Below are positions 17,225 to 27,357 of a stretch of DNA of 64,000 nt, in pieces. Source of the stretch: Dethiobacter sp. GTDB taxonomy: Bacteria > Bacillota > Dethiobacteria > Dethiobacterales > Dethiobacteraceae. How positions within the stretch are numbered: position 1 is the stretch's first letter; the number at the start of each line of letters is the position of its first letter. The notes beneath the pieces were generated by a model, which saw only the letters and a list, made by a program, of their open reading frames with translations, made no database searches and was not told the DNA's origin. The DNA is taken from contig DYEY01000024.1 of NCBI GenBank assembly GCA_020725465.1, positions 1-64,000 on the forward strand, in the 5' to 3' direction. Made by a program: the position numbers and the translations under genes.

Positions 17225-17969
17225 CCGGCTGGCTATGCCAAAGTCCTGGCACGTGGAGTCAAAACCGCACAAGTTCTGTCCGGGGTGCGGGCACGGCCTG
17301 ATTCTAAAAGTCCTGGGCGAGGTCATTGACGAACTGGACATCCAGGAAAAACTGGTGTTTGGCTGTGATATCGGCTGCTCGCTCCTGGCCTGGGACTTCT
17401 TCGATGCAGATACTGTCCAGACCCACCACGGCCGGACAACACCGGTCATGGTGGGGATAAAAAGGGCCAACCCGGAGCTTTTGTGCATCGCTTACATGGG
17501 CGACGGCGGCGGGTATGCCATCGGTGCCCAACACCTGGTTAATGCTGCTTTCCGCAACGAGCGCATCATGGTACTGCTGGTGAACAACACTAACTACGGT
17601 ATGACCGGAGGCCAGATGGCGCCGACCACGCTGCCGGGGCAGAAGACGGAGACTTCCCCTTTCGGCCGTGACCCGGAGGAAACAGGGTATCCTGCCCAGG
17701 GTCCGGAAATGGTGGCAGCCGTTGTCCCTCCCGGCGCTTACGTGGCCCGGGCCACCTGTGCCAACATGAAGCAGATGAAGCGCTTTATGAAAAAAGCGGT
17801 GGAAAACCAGGTTGCCGGCCGCGGGTTTTCCTTTCTGGAAGTGTTGTCAACCTGTCCCACCAACTGGCGCACCAGCGCCCGCCAAACCTGGGAGTTCCTG
17901 GAAAAAGAAATGGCCGGTTACTTTAAAACCGGTGAATTTACCACCCCCGGGGACCGCAGGGAGAAATGA
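17217..17969 (+). CDS. korB: 2-oxoglutarate (2-oxoacid):ferredoxin oxidoreductase, beta subunit
   Basis: A 250-residue thiamine diphosphate-binding subunit. FCPGCGHGLILK near residue 20 provides cluster and cofactor contacts; GDGGGYAIGAQHL begins the TPP/Mg motif and NNTNYGMTGGQMAPTT is the conserved catalytic loop of KorB-type enzymes. GTG 17217 overlaps the end of korA by 8 bases, indicating translational coupling. It is shorter than PorB and lacks the PorB tail, as expected for this class. Confidence 0.92.
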   Translation: MSDRLAMPKSWHVESKPHKFCPGCGHGLILKVLGEVIDELDIQEKLVFGCDIGCSLLAWDFFDADTVQTHHGRTTPVMVGIKRANPELLCIAYMGDGGGYAIGAQHLVNAAFRNERIMVLLVNNTNYGMTGGQMAPTTLPGQKTETSPFGRDPEETGYPAQGPEMVAAVVPPGAYVARATCANMKQMKRFMKKAVENQVAGRGFSFLEVLSTCPTNWRTSARQTWEFLEKEMAGYFKTGEFTTPGDRREK

Positions 17970-17971
17970 AA

Positions 17972-18655
17972 ATGGGTACAACGGTGAAAATAGCCATAGC
18001 CGGTGAAGGCGGGCAGGGGGTGCAGGCCTTAGCGGATATCCTGGCGGAAGCAGCCAACGATGAAGGTAAAGAAGCTCTTTATATTCCCAACTTTGGCATT
18101 GAACAAAGAGGGGGCGTCTCGCTGGCTTTTGTCCAGATCGCCACCGAACCCATCGGCTCTCCCAAGTTCCGCCACGGAGACATAGTCATTGCCCTCAGTG
18201 AACGGGCAATCAGCCGCACCAGGCAGTATATTACGGAAGACACCCTCCTGGTGTACGACAGCTCGCTGGTCGCTCCGCCGGAGGTGGACGATGAAGCCAT
18301 CGGCCTTCAGACTTACGACTCGGTGGCGCCGGAGGCCATGGCAGGCGCCGTCAGTGAGCAGCCCAAACCTGGCAAGGTTCGCCTGACGCGGCGGGCGGGC
18401 CGGGTGGTGGGCATCCCGGCCACCGACACGGCCCGCCAAGAGTTGCACCCCCGGGTTTTTAACATGATAGTGCTGGGAGCCGCTGTGCGGGCCGCCGGGA
18501 TGGTGAAGATGGAGGCCATAAAAAAGGCACTGGAGTCCAGGTTTAAAAGCAAGTTTGCCGGAAATCCCGGTTTACGGGAACTGAATTACCGCGCCCTGCA
18601 AAGGGGCGTGGAGCTGGTGGAGGCAGCCCTGGCGCGAGAGGAGGTCAGGCATTGA
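17972..18655 (+). CDS. korC: 2-oxoglutarate (2-oxoacid):ferredoxin oxidoreductase, gamma subunit
   Basis: The 227-residue gamma chain, with KIAIAGEGGQGVQALADILAEAA and IPNFGIEQRGG, the standard opening of KorC. I prefer ATG 17972 (AGGGAG 8 bases upstream) to ATG 17966, which is only 2 bases from that site. It is tightly packed between korB and the ferredoxin-like gene. A stretch around residues 125-150 (AVSEQPKPGKVRLTRRAGR) is less typical and probably a surface insertion. Confidence 0.9.
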   Translation: MGTTVKIAIAGEGGQGVQALADILAEAANDEGKEALYIPNFGIEQRGGVSLAFVQIATEPIGSPKFRHGDIVIALSERAISRTRQYITEDTLLVYDSSLVAPPEVDDEAIGLQTYDSVAPEAMAGAVSEQPKPGKVRLTRRAGRVVGIPATDTARQELHPRVFNMIVLGAAVRAAGMVKMEAIKKALESRFKSKFAGNPGLRELNYRALQRGVELVEAALAREEVRH

Positions 18656-18924
18656 CCAAAAAAACTTTCCGTAACCTGCGCTTTGAAGGACCCAAGGGCT
18701 GGTTTGTGATTTCCCCGGACCTGTGCAAGGGGTGCGGCCTGTGCAAAGAAAAGTGTCCAACCGCTGTTCTGGACTGGTCAAGGGAGCTGGGTGTTTACGG
18801 TACCCCCATCATGGGCCCGGCCAGGCTTAATCAGTGTATCGCCTGCAGCATCTGTGAACTGGTTTGCCCGGATGCGGCCATAAGGGTGGAAAAAAAGGAT
18901 AAAAAGAAAGCAGCCAATAAATAA
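18652..18924 (+). CDS. korD: 2-oxoacid:ferredoxin oxidoreductase, delta / 4Fe-4S ferredoxin subunit
   Basis: A 90-residue protein with two cluster motifs, CKGCGLCKEKCP and CIACSICELVCP, which would bind two [4Fe-4S] clusters. TTG 18652 overlaps the korC stop codon and has GAGGAGGT upstream. The basic C-terminus (EKKDKKKAANK) is unlike the por delta subunit. It completes the korABCD set and passes electrons from the beta subunit to ferredoxin. Confidence 0.9.
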   Translation: MTKKTFRNLRFEGPKGWFVISPDLCKGCGLCKEKCPTAVLDWSRELGVYGTPIMGPARLNQCIACSICELVCPDAAIRVEKKDKKKAANK

Positions 18925-18950
18925 GCCGGCGTCAGGCCGGCTCTTTCTCT
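18922..18950 (+). terminator. Terminator of the kor operon
   Basis: AGCCGGC and GCCGGCT pair around GTCAG, followed by the weak T-rich CTTTCTCT. Confidence 0.6.
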
Positions 18951-19052
18951 GCCGGGGTCCTGGAATTGTCGCGGCAACAGGCCTTTTCTCCACGGCCGGT
19001 TAGTGGTAAAATAAATATATTATTTATTATCAGAGATTGGCAGAGGCGGCTC

Positions 19053-19451
19053 ATGAAGATAAAAAAAGGTGATGCGGTTGTCATTGCCCTGGTGCTGGCG
19101 GTTGCTTCCCTGCTCTATGGACTTAAGCTTTTGCCGGCGGCTGCCGGCGAGCGGCGCCTGCGGGTTGAGCTGGACGGCCGGCTGGTGGCGGAATATGCCT
19201 TTGACAGTGAAACAAATGAGCAGATATTGGTGGACTTCCCGGCCGGACAGGCAGTGGTGGAGATAGCCGGGGGCCGGGTAAGGGTCCTGCCGATGCCAAA
19301 GGACATTTGTCCCCGTGGCCTGTGCTCCGCGGTGGGCTGGGTGGAGCAGCACGGCGACGCCATTGTCTGCCTGCCCAACCGGCTTGTTTTGACGGTGACG
19401 GGCGGCCCGGTAAATGAACTGATAGATTCCCTGGATGGTATTACAAAGTAG
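19053..19451 (+). CDS. Membrane-anchored NusG domain II protein
   Basis: A 132-residue protein with one N-terminal membrane segment (VVIALVLAVASLLYGLKLL) followed by an extracytoplasmic NusG domain II-like fold; LVDFPAGQAVVEIAGGRVRV and CPRGLCSAVGWVEQHGDAIVCLPNRLVL are typical of this family. ATG 19053 lies after GAGGCGGC. Despite the name the family has no shown role in transcription elongation and is common near electron-transfer genes in clostridia. It may be co-transcribed with the DUF523 gene that starts 9 bases later. Confidence 0.75.
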   Translation: MKIKKGDAVVIALVLAVASLLYGLKLLPAAAGERRLRVELDGRLVAEYAFDSETNEQILVDFPAGQAVVEIAGGRVRVLPMPKDICPRGLCSAVGWVEQHGDAIVCLPNRLVLTVTGGPVNELIDSLDGITK

Positions 19452-19460
19452 GTGAAGGCT

Positions 19461-19958
19461 GTGACCCTGTTGGTAAGCGCCTGTCTGCTTGGCCTGAACA
19501 CCAGATATAACGGAGGCCATAACCTAAGCGAACGGGTGTTGGCCATTGCGGAGAAATGGGGTGTGGTTCCTGTCTGCCCGGAACAGTTGGGCGGCCTGCC
19601 TACGCCAAGGCCTGCGGCCGAAATTATCGGCGGTGACGGCCGCGATGTACTGGCAGGCCGGGCACAGGTGAGAACCGTTGAGGGAGAGGACAGGACCGGG
19701 CCTTTTCTTATAGGGGCCGGGGAAGCTTTAAAGGCGGCGCGGGTGGCAGGGGTGGTGGCGGCGCTGCTCAAAGCGGGCAGCCCTTCCTGCGCCAGTGACA
19801 GTATCCATGATGGCACCTTTACCGGTAATAAGAAGGCGGGGCTGGGCGTGACCGCCGCTTTACTGGCACGGGAAGGAATTCCCGTCTTTGGCGAGTATAA
19901 TTTGCCAAAGCTGGAAGAATACCTGTACAGGTTGAAGCACGCTGACTTTTTATTTTAA
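19461..19958 (+). CDS. DUF523 family protein (YbbK-like)
   Basis: A 165-residue protein matching DUF523: it begins [17 protein letters not shown], has [20 protein letters not shown], and the cysteine motif GSPSCAS followed by DGTF. The conserved cysteines suggest metal or cluster binding; the molecular function is unknown. GTG 19461 gives the family-typical N-terminus; GTG 19452 is an alternative. Ends 12 bases before guaB. Confidence 0.85.
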   Translation: MTLLVSACLLGLNTRYNGGHNLSERVLAIAEKWGVVPVCPEQLGGLPTPRPAAEIIGGDGRDVLAGRAQVRTVEGEDRTGPFLIGAGEALKAARVAGVVAALLKAGSPSCASDSIHDGTFTGNKKAGLGVTAALLAREGIPVFGEYNLPKLEEYLYRLKHADFLF

Positions 19959-21428
<1,470 letters not shown>

Positions 21429-21434
21429 CGGGCC

Positions 21435-22880
21435 ATGAAGCAGAGAGAATCGCCGCTGCTACAAAGAATCAGCGCACAGGTCAAAGCAGGGCGGGCCCGC
21501 TTTCATGTGCCGGCCCACGGCGGCGGCGCCGGTCTGCCGCCGGAACTGAGACGGGCTCTTTGGCGCTATGCCGCCCTGGACCTGACCGAATTGCCGGGCC
21601 TTGACGACCTGCACAACCCCCGGGGCGCCATCGCCCGGGCAGAGCAGCTGGCGGCGGAACTTTACGGAGCCGACGGGTCCTTTTTCCTGACAGGCGGCGC
21701 CAGCGCCGGGGTTTTGGCCATGCTGCTGGCGGCCCTGGAGCCGGGCCAGCAGGTGTTGGTTCCCCGCAACGCCCACGGCTCTGTCTATCATGGCCTGGTG
21801 CTTTCCGGGGCAGCGCCCTGCTACCTGCCTGTAACGCAGTACGGTTTCGTGCCGCTGAACGTGACGGCGGCACAGGTCCGAAAGGGGCTGGACCAAAACC
21901 CCAAAGTGAGGGCCGTGCTCCTGACCAGCCCCGGGTACCACGGCGTCTGTGCCCCGCTGGCCGAAATAGCCGCCGTTACCCGGGAACGTGGTGTGCTGCT
22001 GTTATTGGATGAGGCGCACGGGGCACACCTGCCCTTTCACAGCTCTCTGCCGGAGCACCCGGGCGAACTGGCGGATCTGCGCGTACAAAGCTGGCACAAA
22101 ACGCTGGGGGCCCTCACACCGGGAGCGGTACTCCACCGCTATGGCACCCGGGTCTGCCCGGAGCGCCTGCGCCAGGCTCTGCAGTGGGTGCAGACCAGCA
22201 GCCCGCCTTACCCGCTCCTGCTTTCCCTGGACGCCGCCAGGCGTCAGATGGCATTAAACGGCAGCCGGCGGCTGGGCCGGGTGCTGGCTCGGGCCTGCAG
22301 GTTGCGCAGGGCATTGGCCGGGTACCTGCCGCTTTTGGAGCGGGCGCAGGTCAAAGCACAGGGTTTTGACCTGGATATAACCCGGCTGACCGTTTTAACC
22401 GGGGAAGCCGGGTTAAGCGGTGCGGCCGCCGCCTCGGCATTACGGGCCGCCGGCATTGACGTGGAGATGGCGGCGCCGGACCATGTGCTCCTGGTCCTTG
22501 GTCTTGGCGCCGGCAGGAGGGAAACGGCACAGGTTCTGCGGGCGCTGCGGCGGCTGCCGCTGACCGGTCAAATTGCCGCCGGCGCTATCCCGCCTCCTCC
22601 GCTGCCTCTGCCGGTAATTTCCCCCAGGGAGGCGGCTTTTCTCCCGGCCCGCCGTGTCACTTTGGAGCAGTCGGTGGGGCAGGTGGCAGCGGCCCCGGTG
22701 ACGGCCTTTCCACCCGGAATTCCGGTGCTGGCGCCCGGCGAGCTGGTAACTGAAGAGGTATGCCGGTACCTGCACACTGCCTCCAGGCATGGGGTATCCT
22801 GGCGTGGTTTTGACAGCAGGGGCCGATTGCTGGTCTGTGAAGGGGTGAACAAACAATGCCCAGGGAAGGATTGCTCATAA
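21435..22880 (+). CDS. yaaO: Orn/Lys/Arg decarboxylase family protein (YaaO-like)
   Basis: A PLP-dependent decarboxylase-like protein of 481 residues. FHVPAHGGG, the DEAHGAHL motif and the PLP lysine in SWHKTLGALTPGAVLH (K222) mark the family. Bacillus yaaO likewise precedes tmk, so position supports the name. The substrate (lysine, arginine or another amino acid) is not readable. It overlaps tmk by 25 bases, implying coupled translation. The start context (ACGGGCC before ATG 21435) is weak. Confidence 0.88.
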   Translation: MKQRESPLLQRISAQVKAGRARFHVPAHGGGAGLPPELRRALWRYAALDLTELPGLDDLHNPRGAIARAEQLAAELYGADGSFFLTGGASAGVLAMLLAALEPGQQVLVPRNAHGSVYHGLVLSGAAPCYLPVTQYGFVPLNVTAAQVRKGLDQNPKVRAVLLTSPGYHGVCAPLAEIAAVTRERGVLLLLDEAHGAHLPFHSSLPEHPGELADLRVQSWHKTLGALTPGAVLHRYGTRVCPERLRQALQWVQTSSPPYPLLLSLDAARRQMALNGSRRLGRVLARACRLRRALAGYLPLLERAQVKAQGFDLDITRLTVLTGEAGLSGAAAASALRAAGIDVEMAAPDHVLLVLGLGAGRRETAQVLRALRRLPLTGQIAAGAIPPPPLPLPVISPREAAFLPARRVTLEQSVGQVAAAPVTAFPPGIPVLAPGELVTEEVCRYLHTASRHGVSWRGFDSRGRLLVCEGVNKQCPGKDCS

Positions 22881-23485
22881 GCCTGGAAGGGCCGGACGGT
22901 GCCGGCAAAACCACCCAGGCCGCCCGGCTGGCCGCTCTGGCCCGGGCGGAGGGGATTACCGTTGTCAATACCAGGGAACCCGGGGGCACCCCGCTTGGCG
23001 ATGCGTTGAGAACGGTATTGCTTGATCCCTCATTTGCAGAAATGGTGCCTCTGACCGAGGTCTTTCTTTACGCTGCCGCCAGGGCCCAGCTTTTTGAGCA
23101 GGTGATTGAGCCTGCCCTGAAGCAGAGGGCACTGGTTATCTGTGACCGTTTTATCGACTCCACCCTTGCCTATCAGTCCTACGGCGGCGGGGTCGATTTG
23201 GACTTTGTCCTGTCGGTTAACCTGGCTGCAGTTAAGGGAAGGCTTCCTGACCGGACGTTTGTGCTGGACCTGCCGCCGGAACAAGGCCTCTTGCGGCTGG
23301 GTGGCGGTGAGGACAGGGTGGAACAGAAATCCATCGACTATCACAGGCGGGTTCGCCTTGGCTTTTTGGCACTGGCGGACAGGTTCCCCGGGCGCATCAC
23401 CGTAATAGATGCTACCCGGACGGCAGACCAGATCAGTTCCGCAATCCGGGAGACAGTGCGACCGCTTTTGCGGTGTCTTACTTAA
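22856..23485 (+). CDS. tmk: Thymidylate kinase
   Basis: Phosphorylates dTMP to dTDP. The 209-residue protein has the P-loop GPDGAGKTT, the DRxxDS-type motif (CDRFIDSTLAYQ), NTREPGGTPLG, and the LID-like region GGGEDRVEQKSIDYHRRVR. ATG 22856 follows AAGGGGTGAAC. It lies inside the end of yaaO and is followed after 52 bases by holB with its own likely promoter. Confidence 0.97.
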   Translation: MPREGLLISLEGPDGAGKTTQAARLAALARAEGITVVNTREPGGTPLGDALRTVLLDPSFAEMVPLTEVFLYAAARAQLFEQVIEPALKQRALVICDRFIDSTLAYQSYGGGVDLDFVLSVNLAAVKGRLPDRTFVLDLPPEQGLLRLGGGEDRVEQKSIDYHRRVRLGFLALADRFPGRITVIDATRTADQISSAIRETVRPLLRCLT

Positions 23486-23498
23486 CAGGAATGTTTTG

Positions 23499-23507
23499 TG
23501 GTATAAT
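23499..23507 (+). promoter_or_regulatory. Extended -10 promoter before holB
   Basis: TGGTATAAT is a perfect extended -10 element in the tmk-holB gap. No good -35 is visible at the usual distance (CTTAAC at best). Confidence 0.45.
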
Positions 23508-23537
23508 ATTGCATGCGCCTGATAAGAGGTGGTACAG

Positions 23538-24488
23538 TTGCCTGCTGTTATCGGCCAGGACAAGATAATCAGCGTGCTAAAAACTGCGATGAAAGAGGGG
23601 ACAGTGGCACACGCATACCTTTTTTGCGGCGCGGAAGGAAGCGGCAAAAAAAGGTTGGCTCTCTGTTTTGCCGGGGCATTGACCTGCCACCGGTTTCCTT
23701 CAGGTCCCTGCGGCGGCTGCCTGTCCTGCCGCAAGGCACAGGCCGGTGTGCACCCCGATATCAGCCTGGTTTTGCCGGAGGGGAGGAGCCTGCGTATCGA
23801 GCAGGTGAGGCAGGTTAAAAAAACGGCTTACCTGCGGCCTCATGAAAGCCGCTGTCAAATTTTCATCCTTGATGCTGCCATGATTACGCCGGAGGCGGCC
23901 AACAGCCTGCTGAAATTACTGGAGGAACCCCCGGACGGGACGGTCTTTCTCCTACTGGCGGAAAACCCTTCTCTGCTGCCGCCCACGGTGGTATCCCGCT
24001 GCCAGCAGTTTGTACTGGAGCGCCTGGCGGCCAGTGAACTGCGCCGGGTGCTGGAAGAGGCCGGTACTCCGCCTGAAAACCGTGAGCTGGCGATCCGCCT
24101 GGCGGATGGCCTGCCCGGGCGGGCGCTGGCGGCGGCGGCCACGAACCTGGACGAGCAGCTGGCCGGGGCCCTGTCATTTCTCGGACGAATGGGAAACGGG
24201 GCGGGAGCCGGAAGACTGGCCGCTGAGCTGGAAACAAAAAAAGATATTACGGTCTTTCTTGACCTGCTTTTAACTGTGCTGCGTGATATGCTGGTGCTTA
24301 CCACCACCGGACAGGAAAATTTTCTTGTTTTTCTTGAGCATAAGTCACAGCTGTGGGAACTGGCCGCTATGTGGCCTGCCCACCGCTGCCGGGCGGCGCT
24401 CCGGGAATTGCTTGGACTGTTGGAGAACCTGCAAAACCCCGTCAACACACGGCTGGCTTGCGAGCAGGCGCTCCGGAGCATTCATTAA
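23538..24488 (+). CDS. holB: DNA polymerase III subunit delta'
   Basis: The stator subunit of the clamp loader. The 316-residue protein starts LPAVIGQDKIISVLKTA, has a degenerate P-loop (GAEGSGKKRLA), the zinc cysteines (CGGCLSCRKA), and SRCQQF, the SRC motif that supplies the arginine finger to DnaX. TTG 23538 follows AGAGGTGG; an in-frame GTG at 23529 is nearer the ribosome site. It lies between tmk and yaaT as in Bacillus. Confidence 0.94.
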   Translation: MPAVIGQDKIISVLKTAMKEGTVAHAYLFCGAEGSGKKRLALCFAGALTCHRFPSGPCGGCLSCRKAQAGVHPDISLVLPEGRSLRIEQVRQVKKTAYLRPHESRCQIFILDAAMITPEAANSLLKLLEEPPDGTVFLLLAENPSLLPPTVVSRCQQFVLERLAASELRRVLEEAGTPPENRELAIRLADGLPGRALAAAATNLDEQLAGALSFLGRMGNGAGAGRLAAELETKKDITVFLDLLLTVLRDMLVLTTTGQENFLVFLEHKSQLWELAAMWPAHRCRAALRELLGLLENLQNPVNTRLACEQALRSIH

Positions 24489-24502
24489 GGAGGTTTCTTA
24501 AA

Positions 24503-25198
24503 TTGCAGACAATCGTTGGTATTCGTTTTAAAAAAGCCGGTAAGATATATTACTTTGACCCTGACGGCAGTGCGGTGGAACCGGGCCGCTTTGTGATTGT
24601 GGAAACGTCCCGCGGCCAGGAATTCGGTGAAGTGGTGGTAGGCCCCCGGCAAATACGGGAAGAAGAAGTTGTCCACCCCCTGAAAAAAGTCTTGCGGGTT
24701 GCCGATGAGGAAGACTGTCAAAAAATCTTGGAGAACCGGCAAAAAGAAGAGGAGGCCTTTGACATCGGTCTTAAAAAAATTGCCGAACATAACCTGGATA
24801 TGAAACTGGTGGATGTGGAATTCACTTTTGACCGCTCCAAGATAATTTTTTATTTTACCGCCGACGGCAGGGTAGATTTTCGCGAGCTGGTAAAGGACCT
24901 GGCATCGGTATTCCGCAACAGGATAGAACTGCGCCAGATAGGGGTAAGGGACGAAGCCAAAATGATCGGTGGCCTCGGCCCCTGCGGCCGGGTGCTGTGC
25001 TGCCACACTTTCCTTGGAGAATTCGAGCCTGTTTCCATCCGCATGGCCAAGGACCAGAATCTCTCCCTAAATCCCACTAAAATTTCCGGTGTCTGCGGGA
25101 GACTGATGTGCTGTCTCCGTTATGAATCAGAAGCGTACGAACAGGCCCGCGGTGAAAACGGCAGGAAAGAGGTCCTGCCACGGGAAGATGTGTTTTAG
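24503..25198 (+). CDS. ricT: PSP1/RicT family protein (YaaT)
   Basis: A 231-residue PSP1-domain protein. In Bacillus RicT (YaaT) forms the RicAFT complex with RicA and RicF, carries Fe-S clusters, and affects RNase Y-dependent RNA processing and Spo0A phosphorelay activity. The cysteine-rich signature GPCGRVLCC...GVCGRLMCCLRYE is present. TTG 24503 has a full AAGGAGGT 8 bases upstream. It follows holB by 14 bases and ends overlapping the antisense Mur-ligase-like gene by 4 bases. Confidence 0.93.
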   Translation: MQTIVGIRFKKAGKIYYFDPDGSAVEPGRFVIVETSRGQEFGEVVVGPRQIREEEVVHPLKKVLRVADEEDCQKILENRQKEEEAFDIGLKKIAEHNLDMKLVDVEFTFDRSKIIFYFTADGRVDFRELVKDLASVFRNRIELRQIGVRDEAKMIGGLGPCGRVLCCHTFLGEFEPVSIRMAKDQNLSLNPTKISGVCGRLMCCLRYESEAYEQARGENGRKEVLPREDVF

Positions 25199-26424
25199 GA
25201 TGGACTGGCCCATGCCGCCTGTCCCGTAGGTGGGGATGATGCCCGGGACTGTAGCTGGCTGGGCACCAGGGCTTTGTTTGGGGCATCCACCGCCAGCAGG
25301 CCGGCCAGCAGGCCGGCTGCCCTGTTCAGGACCGGCCCGCCCAAAAGAAGGACCAGGTCACCGGGCTCCGCCTGCCAGAGGGCGCTTTCCAGCGCATCGG
25401 AGAGGTCGGGGAAGTAGGAAAAATCGACCCCTTCCTCGCGCAGCCTGCCCAGACAGGCTTTCTCCTCGGCTACCAGCACCCTGTGCCGGACCGGGCAGTG
25501 ATACATGCTGCGGGTCAGAATCAGGTTGTGGATGTGACCTTTTCTTATCCAGGCGGCCAGCTCTGATGCCAGGCGGGAGTTAAGCAATACCCCTGCGCCC
25601 CCTGCCATGCCGTGCAAAACGATCAACCGCCGCCAGGCGATTCCGGTTACCGCCGTTAGCACAGCGCTTACCGCTGTCGGGTCGTTCGCCGCGTCATCAA
25701 CAATCAGAAAATCTCCCCGGTAAATAATCTCCAGGTTGCGGCGTATTCCCGGAAAACGGGCCATTGTACCGGCAACTGCGGACAGCTCTTCGCCCATAAG
25801 CAGGCACAGGCAGGCGGATACCAGAGAATTGCTGATATTATGCCGGCCCCCCGCCGGCAGGAAGGCGGGGCTTGTGCCGGGCATTACCACCTGACCGGAA
25901 AGGGTGGTAAACTCTCCTTTTACCGCCAGGTCAAAGCGGGAGGCGAACCCGCTGCTTTCTATATTTTCAGCCACCACCATAGCGTTTGGGTAATCAATGG
26001 CGAAGGTAATAAAATCAAGGTCTCCTTCGCTGGCAATGCCCAACGCCAGGCGGTCATCGGCGTTAAAAACCGCTCTGGCCCCCTCCGCCAGCTCGCCATA
26101 GAAAGAAGAGACAGCGGCCAGCTGCCAGGCTGCCTCCGGCTGCACGGGGCATAGGTTGGTCAGGGCCGCGGCCTGAAAAGCTGGTCCGGCCAGCTGTTTT
26201 TGGCTCAAAACAGTAAAAGGGACTTCCACCAGCAGGCAATCGCTGGCCGCTGCCAGCGACTGCTCCCTGAAGCGGGCAAAGGCCAAAGGCCCTTTCCAGG
26301 TGTCCATGGCGGCGGTTTTTTTGCCAAGTTGCTCCAGTATAAAACGGGTGAGCAGGAGAGACGAGGTCTTGCCACTGGTGCCAAGCACGGCCAGCACAGG
26401 GGGAAACGGTAGTTTTTTTGGCAT
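25195..26424 (-). CDS. Mur ligase family protein, function unknown
   Basis: A 409-residue protein with the Mur-ligase ATP-binding start VLAVLGTSGKTSSLLLTRF, a central domain with FNADDRLALG and GGRHNISNSLVSACL, and a C-terminal domain with FLIVDDAANDPTAVSAVL. These match MurE/MurF/FolC-type ligases but not a specific enzyme, and the tight P-loop Gly-Thr-Ser-Gly-Lys-Thr departs from the usual GTxGKT. It is transcribed against the surrounding genes and has GGAG before ATG 26424. It may modify a peptide or polyglutamate substrate; that is inference. Confidence 0.7.
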   Translation of the reverse strand: MPKKLPFPPVLAVLGTSGKTSSLLLTRFILEQLGKKTAAMDTWKGPLAFARFREQSLAAASDCLLVEVPFTVLSQKQLAGPAFQAAALTNLCPVQPEAAWQLAAVSSFYGELAEGARAVFNADDRLALGIASEGDLDFITFAIDYPNAMVVAENIESSGFASRFDLAVKGEFTTLSGQVVMPGTSPAFLPAGGRHNISNSLVSACLCLLMGEELSAVAGTMARFPGIRRNLEIIYRGDFLIVDDAANDPTAVSAVLTAVTGIAWRRLIVLHGMAGGAGVLLNSRLASELAAWIRKGHIHNLILTRSMYHCPVRHRVLVAEEKACLGRLREEGVDFSYFPDLSDALESALWQAEPGDLVLLLGGPVLNRAAGLLAGLLAVDAPNKALVPSQLQSRASSPPTGQAAWASPS

Positions 26425-26460
26425 GGCAGGCTCCTTCAGATGAACTTGCCTGCTTATTGT

Positions 26461-26489
26461 TTGTGAATAAATCAGTCTTTATGTATAAA
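26461..26489 (+). promoter_or_regulatory. Sigma-A promoter of rsmI
   Basis: TTGTGA at 26461, a 17-base spacer ending in TG, then TATAAA at 26484-26489. It lies in the 85-base gap between divergent genes. Confidence 0.5.
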
Positions 26490-26509
26490 CGGAAAGGGAG
26501 GGACGGCCA

Positions 26510-27334
26510 TTGCCTGCGGGAACGCTTTACCTGTGCCCCACGCCCCTGGGCAATCTGGAGGATATAACGCTGCGGGCCTTGCGTGTCCTGCGTGAGGCTG
26601 ACCTGGTGGCGGCGGAAGATACACGCCGTACCCGTGCTCTCCTCGGTCATTTTAAGATAAAGGCGCGCCTTACCAGCTATCATGAACATAACAGTGAAAA
26701 AAAAATGCCCGCACTGATTGGGGCCCTGCTGGACGGGCTGGACGTGGCGCTGGTCAGCGACGCAGGAACTCCGGCGATTTCAGACCCCGGGCATGAACTT
26801 GTTAAGGAAGCTGTGGCCAAACAAATCACGGTGGTTTCCCTGCCCGGGCCAAGCGCCGTAATCTGCGCCCTGGCCGGGTCGGGACTGCCGTCTTCGCCGT
26901 TTTCTTTTTATGGGTTCCCGCCTGCCCGCGGCCGTTTGCGCCGGCAGCAGCTGGCCGCCATGCTTGCCGAGGACAAGACGGTAATATTTTATGAAGCACC
27001 CCACCGCCTGGCCCGGACTCTCGGTGAAATGGCCGGGGAGCAACCGGAACGCCAGGCGGTGGTGGCCAGGGAACTGACCAAGCTCCATGAAGAATTTGTC
27101 CGCGGCACCCTTCAGGAATTGTCCGATAAGTTTTCTGCCGCAGAAGCGCGCGGTGAATGCACAGTCCTGTTGGCTCCGGCACCCCGGGCGCCGGAACAAA
27201 AATCAGGCGCGCCTGTTTTGGTGGAGGAACTGATAAACAGCGGCCTCACCAAAAAGGAGGCCGTCCGGGTGGCAGCCAAACGGCTGGGGCTTTCCCGCCG
27301 GGAGCTTTACCAGCAGTTTTGCATAAAAAAATAA
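26510..27334 (+). CDS. rsmI: 16S rRNA (cytidine-1402-2'-O)-methyltransferase
   Basis: Methylates the 2'-O of C1402 in the ribosomal P site. The 274-residue product has the family opening LYLCPTPLGNLEDIT, AEDTRRTRALL, VSDAGTPAISDPG, and GPSAVICALAGSGLP of the tetrapyrrole methylase fold. TTG 26510 has GGGAGGG upstream. The equivalent Bacillus gene (yabC/rsmI) also lies beside abrB and metG. A C-terminal helical region ends with SRRELYQQF. Confidence 0.96.
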   Translation: MPAGTLYLCPTPLGNLEDITLRALRVLREADLVAAEDTRRTRALLGHFKIKARLTSYHEHNSEKKMPALIGALLDGLDVALVSDAGTPAISDPGHELVKEAVAKQITVVSLPGPSAVICALAGSGLPSSPFSFYGFPPARGRLRRQQLAAMLAEDKTVIFYEAPHRLARTLGEMAGEQPERQAVVARELTKLHEEFVRGTLQELSDKFSAAEARGECTVLLAPAPRAPEQKSGAPVLVEELINSGLTKKEAVRVAAKRLGLSRRELYQQFCIKK

Positions 27335-27357
27335 AGCAGGTTTCCCTGCTTTATTCG
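27330..27357. terminator. Bidirectional terminator between rsmI and abrB
   Basis: ATAAAGCAGG and CCTGCTTTAT pair around TTT. A- and T-tracts on both sides allow it to end the convergent rsmI and abrB transcripts. Confidence 0.85.
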
